DNA from: Neoalteromonas facilis
GTDB lineage: Bacteria > Pseudomonadota > Gammaproteobacteria > Enterobacterales > Alteromonadaceae
Assembly (NCBI RefSeq): GCF_002807665.1
Contig: NZ_PEAY01000001.1
Location: 1,240,001-1,304,000 of the forward strand
Direction of reading: 5' to 3'
DNA: 64,000 nucleotides
Shown: positions 46,690 through 54,595 of the stretch, one piece after another
Position numbering within the stretch: position 1 is the first letter of the stretch
Layout: every line of letters begins with the position of its first letter
Position numbers and translations under genes: made by a program
Notes under the pieces: generated by a model
Databases searched by the model: none
Told to the model about the DNA's origin: nothing
The model's input: the letters and a program-made list of their open reading frames with translations, nothing else

Positions 46690-47226
46690 TTATTTTCTTG
46701 ATTTGTACATTGTCAGAGTGAGAGTTTCGACTTCACTATTTGAGTCGCTTCCTACATTGTCTGATTTTTTCGTTAAAGAAACGTTGGTCGTATCTATTAT
46801 GTTTATCTTGTAACCCTGATATTCATCATTATCGCTCAGGGAGACCAGAATGACATTCCCAGATTTGCCTTTGGTTGAAAGCAATATCTTGTTAGTCTTT
46901 TCAGCCCGATCACTTATAAAAACACCGAGCAATCTTATCTGTTGTCCATCCAACACCAACTGAGTGAAGTTTCCATTCTCGAGAACCTCGCTTACAAGTT
47001 CTGGCTCAGAATCGCCAGTTCCGGCCAAATTTTGTTCATAACGACGTATAATCTCTTCAACACTCGATACACGCGTATTTGTTACACTAGGAAAAAAGGT
47101 AACCAAATCATCTTGTAAAGATGCAATATTCATTTCTGTATATTGAGTTGACTCTCTCTCACCTATAAAAACATTGATCGCCACGTACGAGCTAACGAGA
47201 AAAACGAAAACACGAAAAAGGTTCAT
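46690..47226 (-). CDS. GspC/PilP-like inner-membrane adaptor
   Basis: A 178-residue protein with one N-terminal membrane helix (about residues 3-21) and a periplasmic domain. Residues near 93-165 (IRLLGVFISD, ILLSTKG, GYKINIIDTTNVSL) follow the homology-region pattern of GspC and PilP, which binds the secretin. A PDZ domain is absent. It lies between the GspM-like gene and gspD with a 4-base overlap upstream. The assignment is inferred from position and pattern. Confidence 0.5.
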   Translation of the reverse strand: MNLFRVFVFLVSSYVAINVFIGERESTQYTEMNIASLQDDLVTFFPSVTNTRVSSVEEIIRRYEQNLAGTGDSEPELVSEVLENGNFTQLVLDGQQIRLLGVFISDRAEKTNKILLSTKGKSGNVILVSLSDNDEYQGYKINIIDTTNVSLTKKSDNVGSDSNSEVETLTLTMYKSRK

Positions 47227-47798
47227 TCTTCTGCTCTATTAAATTTAAAAAATACTAACGAAATCACTCCTCTTGCTCGCCCAAGCGAAGTTTCATTGTG
47301 ATATTGAACCGATAATCTAAAATCACTTAACTTGACAAAGTGCGGAGATGAATCAAGTCGCAATAGCAGAAGAATGATGTCTGACAGTTTGCCTTCAACA
47401 GTCATTGAAAGACGCTGCGCTGTGTAAGCTCCATCGCTCAAGGTTAAGGGCGATTCCCAACCAATATTCTCAACATTAATAGAATATTCACTCAAAAGTA
47501 AATTTAATCGCCGCTGTTCTTCCAACTGGAATTCATTTGAATCCTCAGTGCCGATAAAAACACCATTGAATTCAGAGAGCATGCTTTTTAACTTATCTAC
47601 TTCCGATGCAATCGAGTCTTGGTTCGCAACCAAGGTTTTAACTCTATCGAGTCTCGACTGCTCCATTGCTATCGAATCTTGATTAATATTGATCCAGTCG
47701 ACCCAAGGATAAAACACAAATCTGATAAGAACTAAAATACCAATCACCCAGAAATAGAGGTCGTACTTCCGTATTTCTTCACTCAGTGATTCACTCAT
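47223..47798 (-). CDS. GspM/PilO-like inner-membrane protein
   Basis: A 191-residue protein with one N-terminal helix (YFWVIGILVLIRFVFYPWV) followed by a coiled-coil and a small alpha/beta domain. This is the architecture of GspM and PilO, which pairs with GspL/PilN. It overlaps the GspL-like gene by 8 bases. Sequence identity to known GspM is low. Confidence 0.6.
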   Translation of the reverse strand: MSESLSEEIRKYDLYFWVIGILVLIRFVFYPWVDWININQDSIAMEQSRLDRVKTLVANQDSIASEVDKLKSMLSEFNGVFIGTEDSNEFQLEEQRRLNLLLSEYSINVENIGWESPLTLSDGAYTAQRLSMTVEGKLSDIILLLLRLDSSPHFVKLSDFRLSVQYHNETSLGRARGVISLVFFKFNRAEE

Positions 47799-48918
47799 CT
47801 AATGAAACCTCCACTGGAATAAAGCTTATCACGAATCTTTCTCGCCCCCGATTACTTCTGACTGGCGAATCAAATTTCACGTCAGCAGCGGTATCAATTT
47901 CAGATAATTTAGTCAATATGGACGTAGCTTGTTCAGCTTCACCACTAATAACAACCCGATCATTATTGAAGACAACTCGTTGTATTCGAGCATCCTCTAC
48001 TATAGAAAGATAAGCATTCCAAATCAGGTGTGTTGGAATTTGCTGTTGAGCCAATTCACTATGACCATGTATAACTTTTCTCAGAGTTTCGACTTGTTGC
48101 TGCTCACTCAACGCTGTATCTACTTCCGGCCCATACTTGGATAATTGCTCTTGAATACTCCACTGGTTATACAACAAAAAACCAGAGTAAAGAATTAATC
48201 CTGCAAAAAAAGTACTGCAACTTACGAGTCCGGCATTCTTAACTAATTCTTTTATTAGGCCAGAAGTAAAGGTTGGCAATCGAGCAAATGTTACTATGTT
48301 TGAAAACACATTTTTATAGAAAACATTAAGGATTTGCTTATACGTTTGCCTTTGAGATATGCGTTTAAGCTCCAACGTATCCGGTAGCCCACAAGCAAGT
48401 GAGAAATGTTGCTTATCCTTAATTACTGCTGTCGTGGGTTGAGAATAAACTACTCCCTTTGACTTAATTGCAAAGTAAGACGAGTCTAAATCGTTAGAAT
48501 ACGTTTGTGTTATGAAACCATTAGAAACCGCAACAAGCCAACTTTCAGGTATCAGGCAAAACGCGTCAGGAACGGAGTCGTCAAAAGTCCATATGTTAAC
48601 TATTGTTTTCCCTTTCTCAGTTTTTACAATCTTGTATGAGTACCTGTTGCCTGAATACTCTAACGCTAATAACTTCTTTACATCGCTATGAGACTCGATA
48701 GGCAATACTCTGACTTCCTCGTTGTAACGACTCCTATGCACGATCGCGATCAATTGCCTCAAAATTGACATTGGTTCAAAAGAAGTTACTTCATTCTGCA
48801 AGAGTGAATTAATTGGGATTACATTGTTCGGCCCCACGTATATAGAACACCCTGCAATGAAAGTATTCAAAAACGCTGAGTTTGCTCTATGCTCGTTGCT
48901 CATTTGCTTATTTCGCAC
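47791..48918 (-). CDS. GspL/PilN-like inner-membrane assembly protein
   Basis: A 375-residue protein. The N-terminal half (about residues 15-215) is a cytoplasmic domain, followed by one membrane helix near residues 228-248 and a coiled-coil plus ferredoxin-like periplasmic domain. That is the GspL layout, which links the ATPase GspE to the pseudopilus. The start is a GTG that overlaps the gspK stop as TAGTG; an ATG five codons later is possible. GspL similarity is weak in the cytoplasmic part. Confidence 0.6.
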   Translation of the reverse strand: MRNKQMSNEHRANSAFLNTFIAGCSIYVGPNNVIPINSLLQNEVTSFEPMSILRQLIAIVHRSRYNEEVRVLPIESHSDVKKLLALEYSGNRYSYKIVKTEKGKTIVNIWTFDDSVPDAFCLIPESWLVAVSNGFITQTYSNDLDSSYFAIKSKGVVYSQPTTAVIKDKQHFSLACGLPDTLELKRISQRQTYKQILNVFYKNVFSNIVTFARLPTFTSGLIKELVKNAGLVSCSTFFAGLILYSGFLLYNQWSIQEQLSKYGPEVDTALSEQQQVETLRKVIHGHSELAQQQIPTHLIWNAYLSIVEDARIQRVVFNNDRVVISGEAEQATSILTKLSEIDTAADVKFDSPVRSNRGRERFVISFIPVEVSLDE

Positions 48919-49814
48919 TAAAGTTTACTTATGTTCAATTCGTTAATCGGCCCAGAGGCGCCTGATGCATATGGATTAACATTCCATATACTTTTTTTCA
49001 CCATTGTAATTTCACCGACCGTTGAGCTTATCGTGACATCTATATTGTTTGAGAAGTTAAACCATACACTTTCATCTGGTGCAATGTTCACTATCGACTG
49101 AAAGTCTACTAGAGAAACAAAACCAATCTGCCTTGCGGCAGCGACCATATCAGCCTCTTCGTTGGAACTCAATGATGCGATAAGTTTTTCATCAGATAAG
49201 TACGGATTCAACCAACCGGTACTATGAACAGTAAGCAGGTTTGTCAGAGCAACTATTTCTTCCTGAGAAAATAGGTTTAACTCTTGTAATTGCTGCTTAT
49301 GCGTAAACATTGTATTTGGAAGCCTAACGCTATAAGAATTAGACTCCAAGGTAGTACTTGATGTTACTACATCGTCGGGATCTTGCGCGTCAATTAATAG
49401 TCTACAAATAAAATTGGAGCGAGCATGAGGAATTCCATATTGTCGTAAAGCTGGCACCAGTTTTTCGCAATCAACGTAATTAAGGCTGAGTAATCCTGCC
49501 TGATCTTGTAACTCGATTTCTGACGTATTGAGTAATGAAAATCTCTGACCATAAAAATTCCAATCTATAAAATTAGATCCTGTGTTCAGTTCATTAACAA
49601 ATTTTTCTCTTGTTAAGAGTTCAAACGCAATAATACTTTCCGCATTAAACAACTCAATTTGTGACTGTACTCTATATTGGGAGATTTGGGCGACAGCAAC
49701 CTGTTTTCTTGCCATATCTGTTAGATAAAGCAAAAGGACAGATAAAATAGAAATCAATAACAACACTTGTACAAGTGCGATACCGGTATTCACGCCTCGA
49801 ATTTGTGCTTTCAT
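48918..49814 (-). CDS. gspK: GspK-like minor pseudopilin
   Basis: A 298-residue protein with a type III signal-type start: a short basic leader, then GIALVQVLLLISILSVLLLYLTDMAR, without the usual Glu at +5. The large C-terminal domain (Cys pairs at NYVDCEKL and FICRLLIDAQDPDD, with an acidic calcium-site-like stretch) is typical of GspK, the tip of the pseudopilus. It follows gspJ directly (next base). Confidence 0.8.
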   Translation of the reverse strand: MKAQIRGVNTGIALVQVLLLISILSVLLLYLTDMARKQVAVAQISQYRVQSQIELFNAESIIAFELLTREKFVNELNTGSNFIDWNFYGQRFSLLNTSEIELQDQAGLLSLNYVDCEKLVPALRQYGIPHARSNFICRLLIDAQDPDDVVTSSTTLESNSYSVRLPNTMFTHKQQLQELNLFSQEEIVALTNLLTVHSTGWLNPYLSDEKLIASLSSNEEADMVAAARQIGFVSLVDFQSIVNIAPDESVWFNFSNNIDVTISSTVGEITMVKKSIWNVNPYASGASGPINELNISKL

Positions 49815-50516
49815 TTAAAGCTCAGTACGACTTTCTATAGCGTTTGTCATGTATCTCACTGACTTTTCGTCTAGTTTCAACCTGTAGTCAGCAAGACCCG
49901 ACTCATCAATCACGGATATGTTTATTTCGAAAGGCATAATTTGACGTTCTGTACCGTCGAAAACTGCCGTCCAGCTGGGTGATATTTCTGAGTCATAATC
50001 ACTGGCCTCCCCCTGTTGGTCGTATGTTTCAAATCCATAATATGAAATATTAAACTCACTCAAATCGTCAAATAACACGATGGAACGGTCAAAAACAAGC
50101 TCCTGATCAGTTGAAGTAAGCTCTAGCATGGGCATGGAAACCGCTTGATAAACGACCTCAAATCTTCCGTCCTCTTGTTGAGTGGCATTAATACGAAAAA
50201 CCTCTGACGAAGTAGCATCAAATAGCCCTTGACTATTTATAGATAAAAGACTCTTTTCATTACCAATAAAAAAAAATACGGGCTTCAATTCTCCATTTTG
50301 CTCATGCTCTACTATGTGAGGAGCAATCAAATGCAACTGTCGCTGTATAATTGCAAGCGATTTCATTTTATCTATGGCGCAATCATATTCTTTTGTTTCA
50401 TATTCCCATTTAGAAGACAAGAGTAGATATATATAACTACCCGTCATTAACATTGCTGACAAAATTGTCATCGAGATCATTAACTCTACAAGTGTAAAAC
50501 CTTTCTTACTCGTCAT
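49815..50516 (-). CDS. gspJ: GspJ-like minor pseudopilin
   Basis: A 233-residue pseudopilin. The prepilin peptidase site is KKG-FTLVELMISMTIL at the N-terminus, with Phe at +1 and Glu at +5. The long C-terminal domain of about 200 residues distinguishes it from GspH and GspI. Overlaps gspI by 11 bases. Confidence 0.8.
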   Translation of the reverse strand: MTSKKGFTLVELMISMTILSAMLMTGSYIYLLLSSKWEYETKEYDCAIDKMKSLAIIQRQLHLIAPHIVEHEQNGELKPVFFFIGNEKSLLSINSQGLFDATSSEVFRINATQQEDGRFEVVYQAVSMPMLELTSTDQELVFDRSIVLFDDLSEFNISYYGFETYDQQGEASDYDSEISPSWTAVFDGTERQIMPFEINISVIDESGLADYRLKLDEKSVRYMTNAIESRTEL

Positions 50517-50946
50517 TCCAACTCAACTCATACAACTGAAATTCCCTTGAAGTGTCACCATTATTAACCTGCACGTGAATATTCCATAAAGCATATTTTC
50601 TTGGAAAATTCTCAAGCTGTTGTGAATCAGGATTAAAAAATCGTGGTGGAGATGCTCGTTGAACTAACTGCAATGAGATAGAGTATTCAGTCGAAAAAAC
50701 TTTAAATACTCTCCCATTCAGTACTGTGGGATCGCTATTCCGACGGACCATTTGACGCACATTATTAAGAATAATTGGGACACTAGTATCAATGGTTAGA
50801 TTATCAACTGCTTTTTGGTTGGATAATAAATTAGTTCTAAAAACCAATGTCAAAGACGCTAGCGCCGCAACCATAATAACAGTCGCAACCAATACTTCCA
50901 CTAACGTAAACCCGTTCGGATACTTATACCTAAGTTGTCTTTTCAT
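50506..50946 (-). CDS. gspI: GspI-like minor pseudopilin
   Basis: A 146-residue pseudopilin with prepilin site PNG-FTLVEVLVATVIMVAAL. The start used is the ATG at 50946; the open frame goes 10 codons further into gspH. It overlaps gspH by 17 bases and gspJ by 11. Confidence 0.75.
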   Translation of the reverse strand: MKRQLRYKYPNGFTLVEVLVATVIMVAALASLTLVFRTNLLSNQKAVDNLTIDTSVPIILNNVRQMVRRNSDPTVLNGRVFKVFSTEYSISLQLVQRASPPRFFNPDSQQLENFPRKYALWNIHVQVNNGDTSREFQLYELSWNDE

Positions 50947-51343
50947 CAAAAACCCAAACGTTCTCTTTTCCATCAACTGCGTAATGAACTTCTGTTTGGT
51001 CCAAAAACCCTAAAGCATTAATTTTTAATGTCGTGGTAGCAAAACGCAGCTGTCTAAAACCGAGCACATTTAATTCTTTCCCTGACTCCCCTTCAATTCG
51101 AATTTCCTGCCCACTGAGAGTTATGCGAATTGACTGGTGAGTGAGAAAACTCCTCTCTTTCCAATGCTTTATTAATAAGCGAGCTCTAAGGAGTTCAGAG
51201 CGTGCTTCAGCATTATCAAGAGTTTTCACCGCAAAAGGCCCAACTAATGATATCAACATTGCCATAAGGCTTAAAACCACCAAAATCTCGACTAACGTAA
51301 ACCCATGCTTTTGGCAACGAGAAAGGCTAGAATGAGAATTCAT
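50930..51343 (-). CDS. gspH: GspH-like minor pseudopilin
   Basis: A 137-residue pseudopilin with prepilin site KHG-FTLVEILVVLSLMAML (cleavage before Phe, Glu at +5). Small C-terminal domain. The start overlaps the gspF stop by 17 bases. The assignment to H rather than I rests on order and size. Confidence 0.75.
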   Translation of the reverse strand: MNSHSSLSRCQKHGFTLVEILVVLSLMAMLISLVGPFAVKTLDNAEARSELLRARLLIKHWKERSFLTHQSIRITLSGQEIRIEGESGKELNVLGFRQLRFATTTLKINALGFLDQTEVHYAVDGKENVWVFDEKTT

Positions 51344-52529
51344 TCACAGACACCATACTTAACAACATTGTAATTACGATCCCACCAACAAGAACTCCCA
51401 TAACAACTATCATGACTGGTTCGATAAAAGCTGTAATTCGCTGTGTCCATCGCTCAAATTCATTACGTGAGCGAGTTGTAATCTCCGAGAATACTAGAGA
51501 AAGATTACCAGAGCTTTCTCCGACCTCGATTAGAGATATATGAAATGAAGAGTAAATAGAAACGCCATTAAATGACTTAGCTAGTGAATTTCCTGCCTTG
51601 ACCTTGTCTATCGCAATTGCGATTTGTTTTCTGATGCTTACATTGCTGACTGAATTCAGTGCTTGAGATAGAGCCCGGTCTACAGATAGACCTGCTGACA
51701 ATGTCAACGAGAGAGCATTATTAAACCTGATTCTTTCGAGTAAGGTAACAGCAGAAGAAGCCACCGGAAGTGACAACATGAGGGACTGGACGGCATACCT
51801 CCACCTGTCAACTCGCAATGCATATTTTATGACTACACCTAAACCAATCAATACAAAAAGTAGAAAAACTTGATATTGATTAATCCATTCGCTTACCCCC
51901 AGTAGGGCTTCCGTATACCAGGGAAGCGTTTCAATTGAATCGAACATCGTAGACATGCGTGGAATTATAAAGTTGAAGATAAAGAAAACGCTTAATACAC
52001 AGATACAAAAAATAACGAACGGATAGGTCAACGACGTAATGATTTTTTGCTTAAGTGATTGCTGAAATTTAAGGTCGGTTGCAAGCCTTTCAAACACACT
52101 TGCTAAGTCACCTGTGCTCTCGCCGACCTCAACTAAATTTACGTAAAGTGGTGAGAAAGTTTCGGGTTGTAACCGCAATGCTTCAGCCAAAGTGCTCCCA
52201 GAATGCAACTGCTGAGAAATATGATAAAACAAAGAGCCAAGAGCCTCGCTTTCTATATTTTCTTCCAAAATCTCAATCGACTTATCTATACGGACTCCCG
52301 ATTTTAGAAGCAGAGATAATTCTGATGTAAAAAACTCCAACTCATCTAGCGTAACCTTCCGCTGATCGGAAAAAAAAGGCAATTTCGTCTTTTGCTCCTC
52401 TTTTATCTCCGTACATAACAGGCCTCTTGCCCTTACTATTTCAGCGGCTTCTATCCTACCTTTTGCTTTAACCACCCCTGTAGATCGACCTCCTGAATCA
52501 TCATACCCCTTGTATTTATATACCTTCAT
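51327..52529 (-). CDS. gspF: Type II secretion inner-membrane protein GspF
   Basis: The 400-residue platform protein has two repeats of the T2SSF domain (about residues 65-190 and 270-393), each a helical bundle with membrane helices. Landmarks are LELFTSELSLLLKSG-like (here LEFFTSELSLLLKSGVRI) and VEVGESTGDLASVFERLA. It couples GspE rotation to pseudopilus growth. Overlaps the gspE stop by one base. Confidence 0.9.
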   Translation of the reverse strand: MKVYKYKGYDDSGGRSTGVVKAKGRIEAAEIVRARGLLCTEIKEEQKTKLPFFSDQRKVTLDELEFFTSELSLLLKSGVRIDKSIEILEENIESEALGSLFYHISQQLHSGSTLAEALRLQPETFSPLYVNLVEVGESTGDLASVFERLATDLKFQQSLKQKIITSLTYPFVIFCICVLSVFFIFNFIIPRMSTMFDSIETLPWYTEALLGVSEWINQYQVFLLFVLIGLGVVIKYALRVDRWRYAVQSLMLSLPVASSAVTLLERIRFNNALSLTLSAGLSVDRALSQALNSVSNVSIRKQIAIAIDKVKAGNSLAKSFNGVSIYSSFHISLIEVGESSGNLSLVFSEITTRSRNEFERWTQRITAFIEPVMIVVMGVLVGGIVITMLLSMVSVNEFSF

Positions 52530-54181
52530 TAGCCAGCTACCCTAAGCACTTCGCTGATCGTCGTAACCCCCTTAAGAACCTTTAGAAACCCATCTTCTTT
52601 AAGTGTTCTCAATCCCTTTATAGCATTTAAGTCTCTTGCTTCACGAGAAAAAGAGTCATCCTTCTTCAGTGCTTTAACATCATCGTCACATCTCAAATAT
52701 TCTGCAATTGCAACTCTTCCGACATACCCGGTATTATCGCAATGCTGACAACCTGTTGAAGTTTTGATGTTTTCTATATTTTCTCCATGAAGATCTGCAA
52801 GTTTTTCCAAAATGGATTTGTACGGTGAATCATCCTTCAACTTGTGGTGCCTCGCGCAATTTTCACAAAGCTTTCGAACCAAACGTTGGGCAACAACCGA
52901 TAAAACAGCTGAATTGAGCAAAAATTCATCAACCCCTAAATCCACTAACCGTGTGTATGCAGAAGGGGCATCATTTGTGTGGAGTGTGGAAAAAACTAAA
53001 TGACCTGTCAATGCTGACTGCATTGCAATTTTTGCCGTTTCAGCATCTCTAATTTCGCCCACCATGATAATGTCTGGGTCCTGGCGCAAGACCGTTCGTA
53101 AACCCGACGCGAAAGTAAATCCGATTTCCGAATTCACCTGAACCTGATTAATACCTTCAAGCTGATATTCAACAGGGTCTTCAAGAGTAATGATTTTCAC
53201 ATCATCACTGTTTAGCTTATTAAGCAGTGTATATAAAGTTGTTGTTTTACCAGAGCCCGTTGGACCTGTTAACAAAATAACTCCAGCAGTAGAACTAATG
53301 TCTTCTTCTATTAAACACCTCAGGTCTTCTGATAGGTGCAGTCGGTCCATATCATAGCGAACGCTTTCCTTTCGGAGAAACCTCAATACAATAGATTCCC
53401 CTTCATTTAAAGGAAGAGATGACACTCTAATATCAATAGCTTCACCACCGACTTTTGTTTCTATTTTTCCGTCCTGGGGACGCCGCCTTTCAGCAATGTC
53501 CATGCCTGATAAGATTTTGAGGCGTGTGATTAGTGGCATTTGCATTCGCGGAATGATTTTTTCCGCCTCGTGGAGAACGCCATCAATTCGGAAACGCGCC
53601 CTGTATTGCCCATCAATGGGTTCAATATGCATATCAGAGGCGTTTCTTTTTAATGCTCTGATCAATAATGAGTTTAACAAATTGACAATCGGCGCTTCCG
53701 ACGCCAATTCAATTAATTTCTCCTCATCACTTACTGTGCTTATCCCCGCACTATCTTCGAAAATAGAGCCTAGGCGAGTCATTAAAACCTGCAACTCACC
53801 TTCTGTAGCAATGTACAATATGGTCTTTAGTTTTTTCTTTGCTATCCATTGATTTATATCCCTATTGACTGGGTTTAAGCATGCAAAAGTCCATTGATTT
53901 CCTTCTACATTAAGAGGAACCCAGTTTTGATTTATTAGGAATCGATACTCTGTTTCGGTAATCAGTGGCACTGGTTCGTTCAACCAGTCAGCAATATCCA
54001 AACAAGGGATGTCAAAATAAGTGCTGTAAATTAGAGGTAATTGATCACTGGGCAGAGCTCCCATATTAACCAATATGTTTTCCAAGCTACCTCCTTGTTT
54101 TTCTTGGTAGGCTTTAGCTTTATTTAAATCCTCAACCTCTACGCCAAAACAGTCAGACAGCGTTTTTTCTAAGTTTTTCAT
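52529..54181 (-). CDS. gspE: Type II secretion ATPase GspE
   Basis: The 550-residue hexameric ATPase drives the pseudopilus. Residues 1-150 form the N-terminal N1E domain. The Walker A box GPTGSGKT is at 306-313, the Walker B and Asp/His boxes (DPDIIMVGEIRDAETA) at 369-384, and the metal-binding CxxC pairs at 439/442 and near 480 (CQHCDNTGY). All ATPase motifs are intact. Start overlaps gspG by 4 bases (ATGA). Confidence 0.92.
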   Translation of the reverse strand: MKNLEKTLSDCFGVEVEDLNKAKAYQEKQGGSLENILVNMGALPSDQLPLIYSTYFDIPCLDIADWLNEPVPLITETEYRFLINQNWVPLNVEGNQWTFACLNPVNRDINQWIAKKKLKTILYIATEGELQVLMTRLGSIFEDSAGISTVSDEEKLIELASEAPIVNLLNSLLIRALKRNASDMHIEPIDGQYRARFRIDGVLHEAEKIIPRMQMPLITRLKILSGMDIAERRRPQDGKIETKVGGEAIDIRVSSLPLNEGESIVLRFLRKESVRYDMDRLHLSEDLRCLIEEDISSTAGVILLTGPTGSGKTTTLYTLLNKLNSDDVKIITLEDPVEYQLEGINQVQVNSEIGFTFASGLRTVLRQDPDIIMVGEIRDAETAKIAMQSALTGHLVFSTLHTNDAPSAYTRLVDLGVDEFLLNSAVLSVVAQRLVRKLCENCARHHKLKDDSPYKSILEKLADLHGENIENIKTSTGCQHCDNTGYVGRVAIAEYLRCDDDVKALKKDDSFSREARDLNAIKGLRTLKEDGFLKVLKGVTTISEVLRVAG

Positions 54182-54573
54182 TGATGCTCGATATCTGCGT
54201 CAGGACCTTCTCCACCGACTTTACCGTCTGCCCCATAAGATAATAGCTTATATGGCATATCACCTTCCTCGCTTATTGAGTATTCATATGCGTTTCCCCA
54301 TGGATCCAAAGGAATAGCTTTAGGTAAATAGGGACCGTTCCATCGGGCTGAGTCGCTATTCCGAAGCTCATCCAAAGATGCGGGATATCGCCCCATATCC
54401 AAACGGAAAGTATCAATTGCTGTTTCAAAAGCATTCATTTGAGTAGCCGCTATACCTCTCTCGGCACTGCCGAGCTGCTGAAAGAACTTTGGAGCAACTA
54501 GTGATGCCAATAATCCCAAAATAACAATAACAATCAATAACTCTATCATGGTGAAACCTTTGCTGCGTTTCAT
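54178..54573 (-). CDS. gspG: Type II secretion major pseudopilin GspG
   Basis: A 131-residue major pseudopilin. The prepilin site is SKG-FTMIELLIVIVILGLLASL. The C-terminal GADGKVGGEGPDADIEHQ carries the acidic calcium-binding region of GspG. The start used is the ATG at 54573 with AGAGG nine bases upstream; a TTG directly before it is also open. It is the first secretion gene after the SLBB gene. Confidence 0.92.
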   Translation of the reverse strand: MKRSKGFTMIELLIVIVILGLLASLVAPKFFQQLGSAERGIAATQMNAFETAIDTFRLDMGRYPASLDELRNSDSARWNGPYLPKAIPLDPWGNAYEYSISEEGDMPYKLLSYGADGKVGGEGPDADIEHQ

Positions 54574-54595
54574 CAATTGTACCTCTTAATTAATC

